A stretch of 64,000 nucleotides of DNA. Source: Physcomitrium patens. Taxonomy: Eukaryota; Streptophyta; Bryopsida; Funariales; Funariaceae. The translations under genes were made by a program, and so were the position numbers. Below, one piece after another: positions 20,600 to 35,423 of the stretch (its first letter is position 1; each line of letters starts with the position of its first letter). The stretch lies in NCBI RefSeq assembly GCF_000002425.4, contig NC_037262.1, positions 4,881,816 through 4,945,815 on the forward strand, written 5' to 3'. The notes under the pieces are model-generated. The model was not told the origin of the DNA, searched no databases, and saw only the letters and a list, made by a program, of their open reading frames with translations.

Positions 20600-22044
20600 A
20601 GGTATTTTGTTGCTTTATTTTTTATTTAAATGAGGCACTCTTCTCCCATAGGTTTGTGAATAAGGCAGCAATGTGAGCAAATTATCAAACAAAATGGCAA
20701 TAGTATCAAGCAAGGCCTAAAAATGAACAAACTTCAAAAGCATCTTTAGAGGTTGGCCAATCCTCTACTACTTTTACCTTATCTTGCTCAATACGCACAC
20801 CTTTGGAAGACACCACATGCCCTAAAAAGTTGACTTTCAACTTCTAAAGTTCACATTTTGATTGCTTGTAATAGAAGCGACTATCTTATACCTAACACAA
20901 TACTTTTTGTAGGAATTACTCATGCTTTTTAGGGATTTTATTACAAACAAAGATATCATCAATGAAGATGACTACATCCTTATCTAAAAGTTTTCAAAAC
21001 AATCTATTTATCTGACCTATGAAAGAAGCTCAAGGATTAGTGAAGCCAAAGGGTAAAACTAGCCATTCAAAATGTCCATAGTGCATATAAAATACCGTCT
21101 TTTTGACATCTTCTCTTATAGTAGGTGTTTACTAATAGCTGCTCCAAAGATCCAATTTACTAAAGTTGATCACATCTTAAAGTTGATCAAGAAGATTATC
21201 CACACGTAGAAGTGGATATGTATTTTTAATAGTCTACTTGTTGAGGCCTTGATAGTTGAAGCAAAGGTGAAGTCTACCATCTTTTTTGGGTGCAAAGAAT
21301 ATCAGTACTCCACATGGTGATGTGTTTTTTTGAATGAAGCCTTTCTCTAAGAGTTCGTCCAATGTCTTCCATACCTCTTCAAATTCTTTTGGTGTTAGGC
21401 GATAAATTGGTCGACTTGTTGATTTGGCTCCAAGGAATAGTTCTATTTGAAAGGCGAGACCTCGATCAAGACATAGGCCACTAGATATGTCGGTTGAAAA
21501 GACATCCTAATATTTCCATATAAGTTGTATTCTCCATTCTATTCCTTTGGCATTTCTTCCCACCATTGATGCAAGATTTGGAACCACGATATATACCAAT
21601 TTTTTATGTTGTATTTTTCTCTTTATAAAGATCCTTCCTACGAATAAGTCTTTGGTTGCAGATTGTCTTTCCTCTTCACTTGATACAGAAGTGCAAAGAG
21701 TCACCTTGTGTCCTCGATCTTTAAAAGAGATTATCCTTGCTATCCAAACAACTTGCTTATTTATCATCTTTAGCCATAGCATACCAAAGATAACATCATA
21801 CTTTAGCTTTGTCACCTTAAATTTTTCTTCTAAGACATAAGCATTTGTAAATCTCAAGATTTCTTCTTCACACGTATTACTCAATATTTTCTCTCGGTCA
21901 ATTACAAGGTATATACTTCTTTCCTTGATTGCTTTTTTAAAAGTAGCTCATGGTAGCATCAACATAGTACCTAATGTGACGACAACAACTGACGATAGAC
22001 TAAATGAAGACTATTGATATGCTACTAAAAATAAATAGTTTAAC
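20600..22044 (-). mobile_element. Family-2 gypsy relic: protease and RT
   Basis: A minus-strand fossil. A protease-like segment at 21507-21884 contains DVIFGMLWLKMINKQVVWIARIISF, the pattern around the gypsy protease C-terminal motif. The RT follows at lower coordinates (about 20640-21450), with recognisable traces of the fingers and palm. RNase H and integrase are absent: the relic stops where the old family-1 element's 3' LTR ends. Several breaks. It diverges clearly from family 1. Confidence 0.7.
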
Positions 22045-22060
22045 ACTCGATCTGATAGCA
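22045..22060 (-). other. Primer-binding site of family-2 element
   Basis: The minus-strand TGCTATCAGATC, directly next to the LTR end, resembles the initiator-Met tRNA site TGGTATCAGAGC with two differences. Confidence 0.6.
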
Positions 22061-22061
22061 A

Positions 22062-22614
22062 TGAATCAAGATTAGACTATCTCAAAAATCCAAGATCCTT
22101 CTAGTCCATAGTAATGTAAAGCCTCATCAAAAAATAGGACAAAATAGACCAAAAAAAAATTGAGCGGAATTAGATAGAATAAGACATGAAAGATAAAACT
22201 GAGCAAATGAAAATAGAACAGAACAAAAGTGAACAAAAAGATACAAAATCAAATTTTAATAAGAAAAAGGATCCAAAGCCATATCTAACCAGATGCCTCA
22301 AAAGGCTCTAGCCAGTACTTTTCATATCTTATCCTACCACCTTAGACTTTCTAGAATATTCTTAGGTAGCAGACTCTATCTTGATAACTACCTTAAATTC
22401 TTTTTTTAAAAAGTTTTATCATGGGCACTACCTAGATAAGCATCTTAAGCCTTTTTTAGAAGGTTCTATGGTGGACTCCATTTAAATAACCACCCTAAAT
22501 TCTTTTTAGAATGTTTCTTGGTAGATCTTATGTGATCCACTAACCTAATTTCAATTCTAGAAACTTCTATAGTTCTAACTATCTATACAATTATCTTATC
22601 TATACCTTGTTACA
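22062..22614 (-). repeat. 5' LTR of family-2 gypsy element
   Basis: About 553 bp homologous to 1747-2287. On the minus strand it begins TGTAACAAGG and ends TTGATTCA, followed at once by the primer-binding site and, further in, protease and RT. This fixes it as the 5' LTR. Confidence 0.75.
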
Positions 22615-24100
22615 CAAGCTTGATTATAACCTTATTGATATATTTGCTCATTTATTAATTTGATACATTATCATATTTCATTATTATATTCTTACATAAT
22701 ATTATAGATATTTTAGTTTTTTTAATTTTATTTTAAGTAGAATATTATACTTACTATGGTTTTTTTTCAAATATTTATTATTTAATATTTTTATTATCTT
22801 CAAATAATTATTGCATAAATAGTATTAAGATTGAAACACTTTTAAATCAAATAGAATTGTAAGAAGTTGACAAAGGGTTTAAAAATTAAATCATAAACTG
22901 TCAACTTTAAGTAATATGATTTTTAGTATTTAAAAGATATTAAAGTATAAGTAAAAATATTTTTGTGTTGTAATAATAAAAATTTATTTAATCAAATAAA
23001 TTTGACAAATTTTAAGGCAATTTGGAATAAACTTTAATTTTTTTATGAAACACCTAAAAAAATTATTTTTTATAAATATCTCTGCTATTTAAATAAAAAT
23101 AAATAAAGATATCCTTGAATTTTTTAAAAATTGATGATTTATTCTTTAAAAAATTATAGATATTATCTTTATTTGTATAAAAGCATAATAAATGAATTTA
23201 TTATTAATAATTCTTATAAATTTATAAGATGCATTTATTAACACCAAAGGTAGAATTAAGGACTTAATATTCTTTAAATTATTATTAAATATATTACAAT
23301 AGATAAAAATTAATTGATATAAATGTAAAAACTTAAAAAAAAATCTATGATATATTTTAAAATTATACTCTAATAAATTCATTATGTTGATTAATTTTTA
23401 TGACATATTTTTTTTATTTGATACAAGCTATTGGAACTATTATTGTAAACTTGTTTACAAGCCAACAGCTAAAAATTTATGAAGTTGGCTATAAAGTAAG
23501 GTTTAAAAAGAATTTATTCTTAGTTACTTAATTAACATAAATATGTCTTTGGTGAAGATATTTTACAATCTTTATAGCCAAATTAGATTAGTAATAATGA
23601 TAGAATATTTGGATGCTAGATACACACATCTATAGTATGCAATCAAAAAAAGTACCAATTTTGATTGCTAGAAAGCTAAATTAGCAAGCTGTTACACTTT
23701 AATGCACCCAATCAAGGTAGTAGCAATGATTCAAACTTACAATCTAACTATTACACATAAAGCTACTTTGTCACACCATCCTACATCATAAAAGAAAGTA
23801 ATTTTAATTTTAGATTATTACACCTATAATAGCTAGCATACTAATATTTTAGGTAAGGAATTTTTTAAATACTACTACTTGATTAATAAAATTAAGTCAT
23901 AAATCAATTATTAGATTAAGATTATTTTACAACTATTATAGATTAATGTATTGAATCTTGTAAAAAATCAGATTTTATGTACCTACCATTTAATGAAATC
24001 ATTATATATGGTATTGGCTTTAATAAAACCAAACCAATAATCTCATGAATTGGTTGCATTAAACAAGAACAACCAACCCTAAATTGTTGCTTCTTTAATG
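22615..24100. other. AT-rich intergenic DNA
   Basis: No gene recognised. There are long A and T runs and a short perfect palindrome GTAAACTTGTTTAC at about 23447-23460. No element ends were identified. Confidence 0.5.
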
Positions 24101-27100
24101 TTGCAACAAAGATACAAGGTTGCAGATGGAAATGAAACCCTCGTCTCTATTGTTTTTTTTTTTTTTTGGTGGTGCTTCCTATTTTTTATTGTTCATAGAT
24201 AACTTCTTGCAATTTATAATTTTAAGTGGTTTAACTTTAATATTACACACATATTTATGCTTAAAATCATAAATTAATCTTAAATATCAAGCAAAAAAAT
24301 GTGTGTAATATTTTCCACACATCCAAAGAGTGCATGGACATGTGACTAGGATATCACACAGAAAGAGAAGGGAGAAAGATTATGGACCAACGATCTGCTC
24401 AAAAGTGCCTGATATTTCACATCTACAAAGCCATGGGTGACATTCAACTCATGAATAACCTTAAACAAAAACTCATAATAGAATCCTTATCCTTGCATGA
24501 TTCTGTAAGACTTTTCAACTTCACTAACACTATTCCACCCTCACTTCACACACGACACAGAAAAAGCAGCATCAAAAGCATACCCTCCACTTACCATTTG
24601 TGAGCTTAGAGCATGAATTCCTGTCTCTTGAACACTGGCAGACAGAGCTGGTGCCATAGGTGCACCAAGTAAAGAAGAAAGAATGAGAACAAAGCATACT
24701 CAAAGACCACCCATCAAAAAGAGACAAAATACATACCTACGCATCCGCAGTGCTCATGCGCTCATGATCTTCTCAAAAGTTCACTTTTTTCCAGCTGGGT
24801 ATGAACAGCGTGAAAAGGGGAGAATCTTACTCCTGATGTAAGTTGCACCCAAGTTGTAATCTAACACTCCAATATGACTGGCTACACAACTGCAAGAGCA
24901 TATTAATCACCACCTGGTACAGTCTCTTAACCCCAGGGCACAGTTTAACTCTAACCTTCGGTGTGGGCAAGCCCTCATCAAAGACGCTTTGTTTTGCACT
25001 CCATAGAAGTTCCTCAAGCTGCAATTATTCTTAACAAACTCAACAAGAGTAAGGCTTGGCTCCTGCTTGTTTGAAATGGGCTGACTCTTCAGAAGTTAAC
25101 TAACTCTATGTTTTTGCTCCAACATAGTTTGTAAAGAAGTAGGCGTTGCGAGCAAATTATGGTAATGTCTGTACTCTTGTTGGTCTCTATGGGTTGCTTC
25201 TGGCATTAGTAATACTGCTACACTAATGAGACTTTATTTGCTGCTAGCATGCAACAGAGTGGCATTTGTCATGCCAATGGATTTTCAGGTTGGGTTATTA
25301 ACCTGTAAATGAAATAGCAATCTGAAGCTATGCAAATGTAGTTCAATGATCGTGACCAAAGAGAGGGCCTCAATTTATCCTCATTTGGTAGTTAGAATTC
25401 TCTATTTACCCAAATTAATGCCGATGGGACTAGGTGCCTTCATACCAAGGTGGACAGCAATTGCATCTTCAAACGTTCGGGGCTGACATTTGGCCATTCT
25501 CATTGTGCATGAGCGTTCTTTTCTTTCTTTCTTTCGTTTTCTGTTTTATTTTTCTTTTGTTGAAAGGGGAGGGGTTGTTGAAGGCGCTAGATCCACAATG
25601 ACGCGAGTAAGCCTTCAATACAACTACAGCCAAAAATAAACACAACTTTGCAATAACTGAGACTGCATTAGAAGCGAGTAATTGAGAACTATGAGATGTG
25701 TGCCTGAAAACCAACTCCTAGATGCCTAATTTAAATAAGACCAACACATTGGACCTGCGTTGCAATCTCCCTGTGCAGTCCAAAGGTCACTTGAATCAAG
25801 CCGACATCCTGAGATTTTTAAATTAGAAATCGACTTGACATTAAATAAACAAAAACCTTAGTAGGATTTTGAATATGCATGAACTGTTACCGTAATGATT
25901 GTGAAACGATAGCAACATCCGCTGTTGGCAAAGAACTGCTAGAAATGAAACTAGAACAAACCTCCAATTATTCACCTTAGTGGGACCAAGAATATGAAAC
26001 CTCGTTTTCTAACTGATCTACAATCTGTAGATGGCCACTACCTAAGAGAATATCACAGTTGCAGAACTCATGAACTGAATCCCTAGCTAGAAATAACATA
26101 AAACTGCTGTGATAGCGGGATTCAAGAAGTGCAGCAGCTCAAGATTCCCAACTACATCATAGAGTTCTCCAATATGATCCAAGAAGCCTTGATTGATGAA
26201 ACTATGAGAATCTCCCTCATACAAAGTCCTTTTAAAAGGTTCACATAAAAATCAGCCCAACAATGTCATAGGAAGACTCCGAAACAATCTAAACCCTGCA
26301 TGATAGAATTATGAGTTGAAGCAATTGCATCTCAGTTTTATTACTCTTGCGCAACATAATGTGGCTTCCCCACAAAGTAGCTTAAAAGGCGATCAAGCTT
26401 CACACAACAGACCCAACCTCCACAAAAATGCTGGGAAGCATTTACCATGAACAGGAGGGTGTATCCAGTTTGCCGAAGTTTTGGATCATGAAACATTCCA
26501 CCTAGTGTTCGAAAAAAGGCTGAATTTCCCTACCAGTGTACAAACTGTATACAGCTTGAAAAACAATCTTTAAGTGAATAGTAAACAAATAAACAGATAA
26601 TCACTTTCCCCGCTTGTTCCAAAATTCTAGAAATTCCAGCAATGCAGGTCCAAAGCATAAACCTTGCAAAGACCTGTAACCAAGACTGTTGCATCCCTAA
26701 AACAAATAAATCACTACGTAAAACGACTTCACATAGACTACGCTGCAGAGTGAGACGAATGTCAACAGTTGTTTATAATTCAAGGCATGAATCTGAGTTA
26801 ACCTCATTGATGAAAGCGACACAACAGCTGTAAGAATCCTTTTCAACAACACAAACACACCCACACACATAGAAGCGGAGTTACGAGAAAGTGAACAAAT
26901 AGAACCGAGGCTGAAAGGAAATCATTCCTCTGGGATTTTATTCTTCGGACTAATTAGTGAGAATAATTCTTTTCATGACTGATTTGAGGGTTTGGACACT
27001 GCCCCACCACGGCGAAAATTTGTGCATGCCCTTTATCTTAACTGGAAAATCACGAGCATGCACAATGCAACACCAAACAGGCAGGTTGTGAACGATCATC

Positions 27101-29376
27101 CCCGCAGAATCACGAAACATTCATATCGCAGACACACCCCTGGCAACCTACCTCATCATCAATACCCAGTGATCATGGACCGACGACCACGACGTCTGAC
27201 AGAATTTTGAGAAACAAAGCATCATCGTGAACTGCTTCCAACATTTTTCTTCATCATAGCAGCTAACGAAAACAGTAATGGTGAACAGAAATAATACACA
27301 AAGATATCTTCTCATATACACCATTAATAGTAGAATAGACCCATATCTGTGTCGTAAACCTCATTTGTGAAATTTTGTTCCATAAAGCGCAAACTTCTAT
27401 TTCTCTAAGGCATAATGTTCATCACACAAATATTGTGTTTCTTTAATGTTTTATCGTCATTGAAAACTATCCGAATAAGATAATTAACGTGCACAACACA
27501 TAGTCATGCACTTCATAATCATTTCATCGATACTTTCATACAAAATGCCTCAATTGTCTTCAATAGTCGTAACCTATACAGTTAGTGGGGTTCAGGAAAT
27601 TGCCTACAGCAGTAGTTTTTGGTGATGATATCAAGATAACACCGACAATTACATGTGTTTTGAGCGGAAACAACTTCCAATGGCAACCCGCTCCTGACTT
27701 ACGGGCATCAAGTGCCACTGAACATCACCACAGGTGAGGCCCAACAAGATCTGCAAGGAAGAAATAGACGAAGCATTTAGTATGAGAGATTAGTTTACAG
27801 TTTGTAGGGATAGAAACAGAAAACAAAAATAAACAAAAAAAAAAATTCGTTCGTTCAAGATACGAGGTCCTCGATCACCGTGAAATGCTCACTGCTTCCT
27901 GATTCATGCATGCGTCAAGTCTTACTTCAGTTACAAGACTTCTTCATAATGCAAAAACAAGAACAAGCTTTCAAGTCAATCGAAAGTCACGAAAGACGTC
28001 ATGACTGCTACACGAGTAATACAGATTAGTTTAAAATATATAATTTATAAAAAAATTGAGAAATTACATGCGTAATCTCCAACCTGCTCCAACTTCCGAG
28101 CAGATTTCAAAGCTGTTTGCAATCACAATTAATTCACAACAATAAAAGGAATGCTCTTAGACAGCTCAGCCAAACGAAATCTTGGTCGTGTGCTACATGA
28201 GTAAGTCACCTTCATTAGTGGAGTATGTAACATGAAAGTTAGACGGATCCTTCAAAGCAATGCTAATTAGCTGAAAAGCCAGAAAAGACGTAGATTGAAA
28301 GGCTTCAGCTGGACTGGGTAAAAGCAGGAGCCATAAAGATAAGTTTTGCTAAAAGTCACTAAGCGGAACAAGACCAAAAGTGTTGAGTCTGCGCTCCTTC
28401 ATTGGAATTCGCAATCGACGTACTGAACTGAAGAATCTTGAAGCATACGATCAATGAAGTCGATATGGCTGATAGTAACATAGGAAAAAAAAATGGTTGT
28501 CGGCTCCGCAAAGCTGCGGCAGTGGCTTAGAACAAACCTGCTGCAAGGGTGAGTACTATAAAATAATTGACGAACTTACGAAATCACAATATGTGAAAAG
28601 CTCATACAGCCTGCAAGTGAAGTAAACCTCCATCTATTCAATGTTTACAAAAGGTCACGAGAAGGCAGTATGATGCAAAGACGAAAATCATGTGTGGGAA
28701 TGAGGAGGAAATTATAGCTTTCACCGTCTCTCTTTCATCCCACACTAGAGAGTCACCACCCTTTTCGATACGAAACCTGCAACGGAGTAATCCTTGTCTG
28801 TACACGTAAATTCATTGTAAGCGCCTTGGGCTTCAGGGGACTCCAAAAAATCACACACTAGGAAAGATTAAACATCGAGGAGGATCGAACCTCACAATCA
28901 CTTGTCAAGCACGATCATAATCCTGAGAAGCTTTCGCTAAAACTGGATGGTTATAAACTACGTTCTTAAGTTAAATATCTTAGCTGTTAATAAGACGTAT
29001 GTAGCTGAATCACATGCAACAGTGGTATAATACTTGGAAACAGAAAACCGTACAATATCTGAAATCCAGAGCTAAAACAAGAAAAAACCAAATTGTTTCA
29101 CCCAAAACTCTCCATGAAATGTTTGGCTTACGCAATGCGCATGAGATTTCGGCATGTCACCATACACAACTATTCAGATGCACAATGTAATTTCGAGCAG
29201 AACATCAGAAATTCAGCATTCAGAAACCCGACAATTGAATAAATAAACTCCACTAATTCACACCAGAAACCAATAGTAAAGCCACTTCACAACCTCTCTC
29301 AAATCACATCCTACCACTTCATATGCTTCAACCCGCATGACCTATTGACGGTCATCAAACCACTGAATGAAAAATA

Positions 29377-29412
<36 letters not shown>

Positions 29413-29880
29413 TTGTAAACATTGTGCGTGGGCAATGTCATGAAGTGCGAGTACCTACTAAATACTCGAAAAATGCAAGACACAGAGCTAACAACAGCTT
29501 CACATTCTCCATGTCCCCGCCCCTCAAGCCCCGACTCAGACCTCACATCTGCCTTCATTTCTACCCGTTGCACCCATCCCCACTCTCATGTATGTGCTAC
29601 AAAATGAACTGCATCTGCGACTGACCAAAGCTCCAAAATCTGCGTGATGAGAAGAAGCGCGGATGTGTGAAGATCAATCCTCCTGGTGAAGGGCGAAGAG
29701 AAGCGAAGCGAGAGGGGGAACCTCCATCGCCATAGCTGGAGTTGGAGAACCATTCACCTCCTCGCTTCTTTGTCTGCTTCCGCCACCTGGTGTGAATTGG
29801 AACGGGCTTTTCTGTCCTCCACAAATATTGGTTGTCTATTTATATTTTGTAAGATTTTTAAAAAATATAAGGCGAAATAA
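24101..29880. other. Gene-free region of higher complexity
   Basis: Composition shifts to more balanced bases and unique-looking sequence compared with both sides, but no open frame exceeds about 80 codons and no protein family is recognised. A (TA)n array lies at 29380-29410. The GC-richer right edge (about 29500-29830) could be a promoter or leader read leftward; a long non-coding transcript or untranslated exons are possible. This is inference from composition only. Confidence 0.35.
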
Positions 29881-32800
29881 AAAAATTTATAAATAAAATG
29901 AATCAAATTAGAGATTGCCTTAGTTTAGTTCTTTGTTGCTAGAACGGCTATTAATAATAATAAAAAAAAAAAAATGGTCTATTTTCATCATAATCACAAT
30001 TATAGCAAAATTTTATCATTCTTACAATCATGGAAACAATAGAACATAGATAAAGGCACTTGTTCTTAGATGCTTTACCAAAGCTGCAACCACCTTAGTG
30101 ACTAGGTTTAGGGTGAGTAAGCTTCCTCTTGGTTTAAGATGGAGGACTATCTATTTTTCTAAACTCTACATTGCTACTTCTTCAATGAATAATTTCAACA
30201 TAGGAAATGATTATTGTAAAAATGTATGTGTGTATCTTGCACTACTAACTGGGCCAATGATCAATAAACAAGGAATTAAATTAGTCTTTTATTCTTATGA
30301 TTGTGCACTTCAATATTTTATGAATTGTAAGCTAGTACTTTTTTGGCATAGCAAAAGACCAATGTATGCCAAATTTCAAAGCCTAATTTCTATAGATTCT
30401 TTTGTTTTGTTCAACCAAGACTAGTCACAAGCTTTGTTTTCTATATCAATTCAACTTCCTAGATACATTGCTCTAGATACATCTTCTATAAACAAAATCA
30501 CATTTGAGCTTTGATTGAGCTTTATATAGCCAAACATTAATATGTAATTCAACCACTACGTAAAGGTGAATCTAGCAATATACTTGTTATATCTTGTATC
30601 CATATAGAACATGACAACAAATCACATATTCTTTCAACATCCAACCTTGATGAACCACATCTATTATCTTAAAAATTCCAACAACTCTAATATAGATCAT
30701 AAATCAAAACTAACAACACAATGCCAATTCTATAAATTATAGGATATACATACCATTAGACTTAATCTAAATACTAAATTTCACATTCAATACTTATATC
30801 CACAAGACTAAGAGTAGAAGGTGGAAAGAGAGCAATGGTATTAAGAAGTTCAAATCCAACAACAACAACACAATCATAAGTTTTAATAGAAACTCTATAA
30901 GAAAAATAAGAACATAGACTCATCAATAAAACTTAGTATAAACATGTCAAAAAAGTCACAAGCTCTTAAACTAGCATTGAGCCAAGTTGCACATGGCATC
31001 AATCCAATAATATAAACCAAAATCATATCCAAAATTGCATATAAATTTGGATAGTGTAAGAGTGTCAAAATAGGCATTAATGTTTATAATTCAATTAAAA
31101 TGATTTTATCTTGATGTCCATGACTAAACCAAAGTAATTTTATTATAATATTTATAATATAGCCAAAGTAATTTCACCTTAATGTCTACAATTTAGCCAA
31201 TATCTATAATGTCTACAACCCAATTAATTCAACATGACTACAAGATTTAAAATTAAGTTGGATGAAAAGGTGAAAGAAGAGTGGTAGAAAATTAAGAGCT
31301 CTAATTTTTTTTTGTCACAGGATACATCAAGAATAGCCAAGTAGACAACAATGTGAATATGCTTAGTCATAAAGGTGGAATTGAGTATAGGTTTATATTA
31401 TGTGGTTAATATTTGCAATACTTGGTATCTTAAAGACTCAAGTTCTTAACCCAATTTTTTATTTATCAATATGGATCTTAACACAGAGGCTTATGATTCT
31501 ATAAGAAAAAATTGCCCTTCACTATATAAAAAGTTCACTTGCAAGGATTGAATTTGTGAATTTGAAAGTCTTTTTTTTAATAGTTTTTACATAACTTTTA
31601 ATTTTAATTTTCTTTTTTTTTAAATTAAGTTTACAATTAATATGAATTTGGAGACAAGACATCTAAGTTAGATGGTAGTATCACATTAGTATTCTAGTAG
31701 AATTTTTTTTATTTCAACTATTCTTATTAGAATTTTAGATCTTTTAGAGGATTTTTATATTTACCTTTTGTTGGAATACAATCTTATTATTTTGTACTTG
31801 TATATTTGTTTTATTTCTTTAGAATTGGTTGATAGATGCTATAATTTGCATATAAATTAAACAATACAAAGATGATCCTGCCAAGATATTTAAACTTTCT
31901 ACCAAGCCATTGCTACCTCTTATAAGTTTTAACACTCTCATTTCTTTTTGAAATATTTTTTTAGATATATTTTTATGTGCTCATCTATTGAAGACCAAGT
32001 CTAGTGAGTCTCTTATACAATAATTTTTTTGGATTTTGATGAAGATGACAATCAGCTGAACATATTATTTTTTAATATTAATGCAAGTTGGTGTATTTCT
32101 TAAGTCTTTTAAAAATAAAAGAATTCATAGGCTGCTTAAAGCCTATAATCATAATTTAAATATTATACTGATAGCAAGAAGAAGAAAGTAAGGAAGTAAA
32201 TGGTTTATACAATTAGCAATATATTGTATTTCCAAATGTTGTAGATAGTGTCTATTAAGCATTGTACTAATTTTTTTTACATACTAGAAGAAAGGCTTAT
32301 TATATTTTACAAAAAAAAATGCACGTACTTATGGCATTAAATACAATAATTCAAGACGTGGATGTAGAAAGTGTTGCAAATGTAATCAATTACAATATTT
32401 TTGTCCATACCAAGATATTATTTTCAATAATTATGGATATCAAGCAACATAGTATTGAAATGAAGGAGTTATGACATCTTACATAAGTACAATAAGATTA
32501 GTTTATACGCACATAAGCACAAATCAAAATTATATTAGCTTCTTATAGTAGTATTCTAATTTCAACTTATATTCAAACTACTTGGTTGATAGATCAAATT
32601 AAATTGTACTCAAATAAGGTTGTAACATCCCTATTATAAACCTAAGTCAATTGGCAATAAATCCAAATCAATTAATGATACATGAATAAAAGATTGTGAA
32701 ATATTAATATTTCAAGAAGAGCAAGTTTAAATATTGCATCCAATATCTTATAAGTTTTGTAATGGCATATATTTATACTTTCACCTTTAATATTTTCAAA

Positions 32801-33991
32801 TTATGAAAAAAAATATTGTGTAGAATATAGATTTGACCTATTTATTATATTATGCAAATAATATTTTAATAGCTTACTATTCAATTCTCTAAATTTATAG
32901 TCAATGTTTTTAGCTCTAGGAGCCTCTCACATATCTTTTGATGTTAAAGAAGTGTAATAAGGTTGTGTGTTTGATTAATTGTTTTAAAAATAAAGTTTAA
33001 TTTGATAGAAGTAGGAAATTTCTTTAGAGTAGATTTAACCATTAAAAGTGGAAAATTCACGAAATGATATTGATTATAGAAATCACCAACCATTAAGACT
33101 TTACTATTGTACAAAATTCTTATAATTTGATATTAACATAAAAGTTCTAATATAATTATAAATGTGCATAAACATGGACTACTATTAGTATTTTAAAAAG
33201 TTATAGCAAATAGAAATTACTCAAACACAAGATTAAGAGTATACATAGACATCTTCATAATAATATCTTTGAAAAAACTAATATTGTGATGGTGGCATAC
33301 ATGCATATGCTTAAAGCTTTCTTATGTCTTAATTGCTTCAATGATATTTTTGAAAAATTAAAATTAGAAAATTTGCATATCTTGAAAATCTTTGGTAGAA
33401 ACTTTAATATACAACATTAAGGCGGAATATTGACCTTTTGCACAAAATATAGTCACACAACCAAGGTGGAGAGTAAAATTTGTCTAAGATTTTGAAAATT
33501 TTTATTTCTGAAGAATCTAAATTTTTTTGATGATATGCAATAAATTCATTAGCAAGAGCCAAAAAAAACTTAGCACAGACGTTCATCCAATCTATGGCAA
33601 AAACCTCTTTCAAAAAAGAATTCATTACTTTGGTCCATTATACAAGAAAGTTGGATCAACAACTATATATTTTAGATATAATATATTTCTTGCAATTGGC
33701 AAATATATTTTTTTAGAATGTACCAAATACAAAGCAAAACCACAAATGTGGAAAAAACATCTTCAATGGCATTTACTAGTGCCTAGTCCTTGTCAATACT
33801 AATGTTGATAGGTGACATTATTTCATACAACTAAACCAGTTCTACCAATGTCAAACAAAAGAATGGTTGGATTTCTTCTTAGAAAAATGTTACTATAATT
33901 GTGAAAGACATGTTGAAATTCATCATATCCACAATATGAAGCATAGACATTCTAAATTTTTTTGTTTAATATGTGCAATCTATAACTATGT

Positions 33992-34022
<31 letters not shown>

Positions 34023-34116
34023 TTTGCAAGTTATACACATTTAATTATTAGCAAAAAATAGAGAATTTACCTTGTTTCTTTTATTTCATTTGTAAGAATA
34101 ATAACATGCAATATTA
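29881..34116. other. AT-rich intergenic DNA
   Basis: No recognised gene. An open stretch at 30098-30424 (108 codons) and one at 33527-33802 (91 codons) match no family I know. A (TA)15-type array lies at 33991-34020, just before copy C of the TIR family. Confidence 0.45.
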
Positions 34117-35120
34117 TTGTATTATAATACAGCTATATAATAAAAGAAAAAAAAAACATGGATTCTATTATAAAAGATCCTAATTGAAAAACATAGTAGC
34201 AAAATATAGGTAAAAGATTGAAACGGATTAAAAATATTTAGTATTAATATTGCCTTTGTTTAAAAGGCTTTTACATATTTTGAACAAAATTCACAATATT
34301 TTATTGTTATATTATGAATTTTCTTGTTTTAAATGTGTTTTGAGAATTTATAAATAATCCAATAATTAGATTGCAAAATATTGAAAATTAATTGGATTAG
34401 GATCTTAAATATTGATTTTTAGAATCAATAAGAGTTTTTTGTTATCTTAAACAATTTTCAAGTTGTATTAAAGTATAATTTTTCATATAAGTACTAAACT
34501 TAGTTTTTTATAATTTTTTTAATTTTTGAGAGTAAGTGAACAATAATCTCAATAAAGAGTTTTTATTGCTAAAAAACCAACATTAAGATTGAAGAAAGAA
34601 AACAACCAATACCCAAGCAAACTAAAAACATTTGTTTTTAATCTATAAGTTTAATTTTTATCAAAATTCTTAAGTTTATTTTGGTTGGTACGTTACAATG
34701 TATATGAAGTTTTAAGCAAAACCAACAATTTAATTAATAGTTATTGAGGTTTTAAATCTGCCATAGAGATTGATTAAGATTAATTAAGTTTTGTTTTAGA
34801 TTTTTAAGATATTATTATGATTTTTAGAATTTTTTAGGATTTGATTAGGTGTTTTTGTAGTATTTCTTTAAGGCTTATTTATTATTTATTTAGGATTTTT
34901 TAAAAGATTTTTTAAGATTCTTTTATGATATTTTTTAGATTTCTTTAAGATTACTTTTGAATTTGATTAATATTTAATTAAAAATGTTAAGGTTCAATTA
35001 AAAAAATTATGATTCTATTATGATTGTTAGGATCTTTATTTCTTGCAATTTCTAGTTTATCTTCCACAATTAAATATCTAATATATTCTCAAGCAAGACA
35101 ATATATTATGCAATGGCATT
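34117..35120. mobile_element. TIR element, copy C
   Basis: About 1.0 kb. The inner end TTGTATTATAATACAGC corresponds to TTGTCGTAATGTAACATG of copy B. The outer end, ...ATTATGCAATGGCA, follows the family box at 35058-35099 (CTTCCACAATTAAATATC, ATTCTCAAGCAAGAC). The GGTTGGAGAAGGAGG region appears decayed near 34590. Same orientation as the right arm of copy B. No coding capacity. Confidence 0.6.
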
Positions 35121-35423
35121 GTGAAGATTTTCTATTAAAATAAAAATTGGCAAACAACCATGAAAATCAACTTTGTAAAGATATTGGCACTCATTATAGA
35201 TAGTGTGTACAACTACATAGCTTGTAGGATCTCCTCAATACAATATACTAACAATATTCCTTGGAGCTATTTCTATAATGAGCATTTAAGCAATTAATGT
35301 CCTTTGTATAGGTTAGAAGCAACAAGCAATCAAATGCCTTACCAATGATGTACAAAAAAAATGATTATGACTTCCATTTTAAACTAATAAATATAAACAT
35401 TTGTTGATATCTAAAAAATATTA

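Noticed and set aside
30098-30424. Plus-strand 108-codon frame
   Set aside because: No family recognised and no splice or context support; kept only as a note in the spacer entry.
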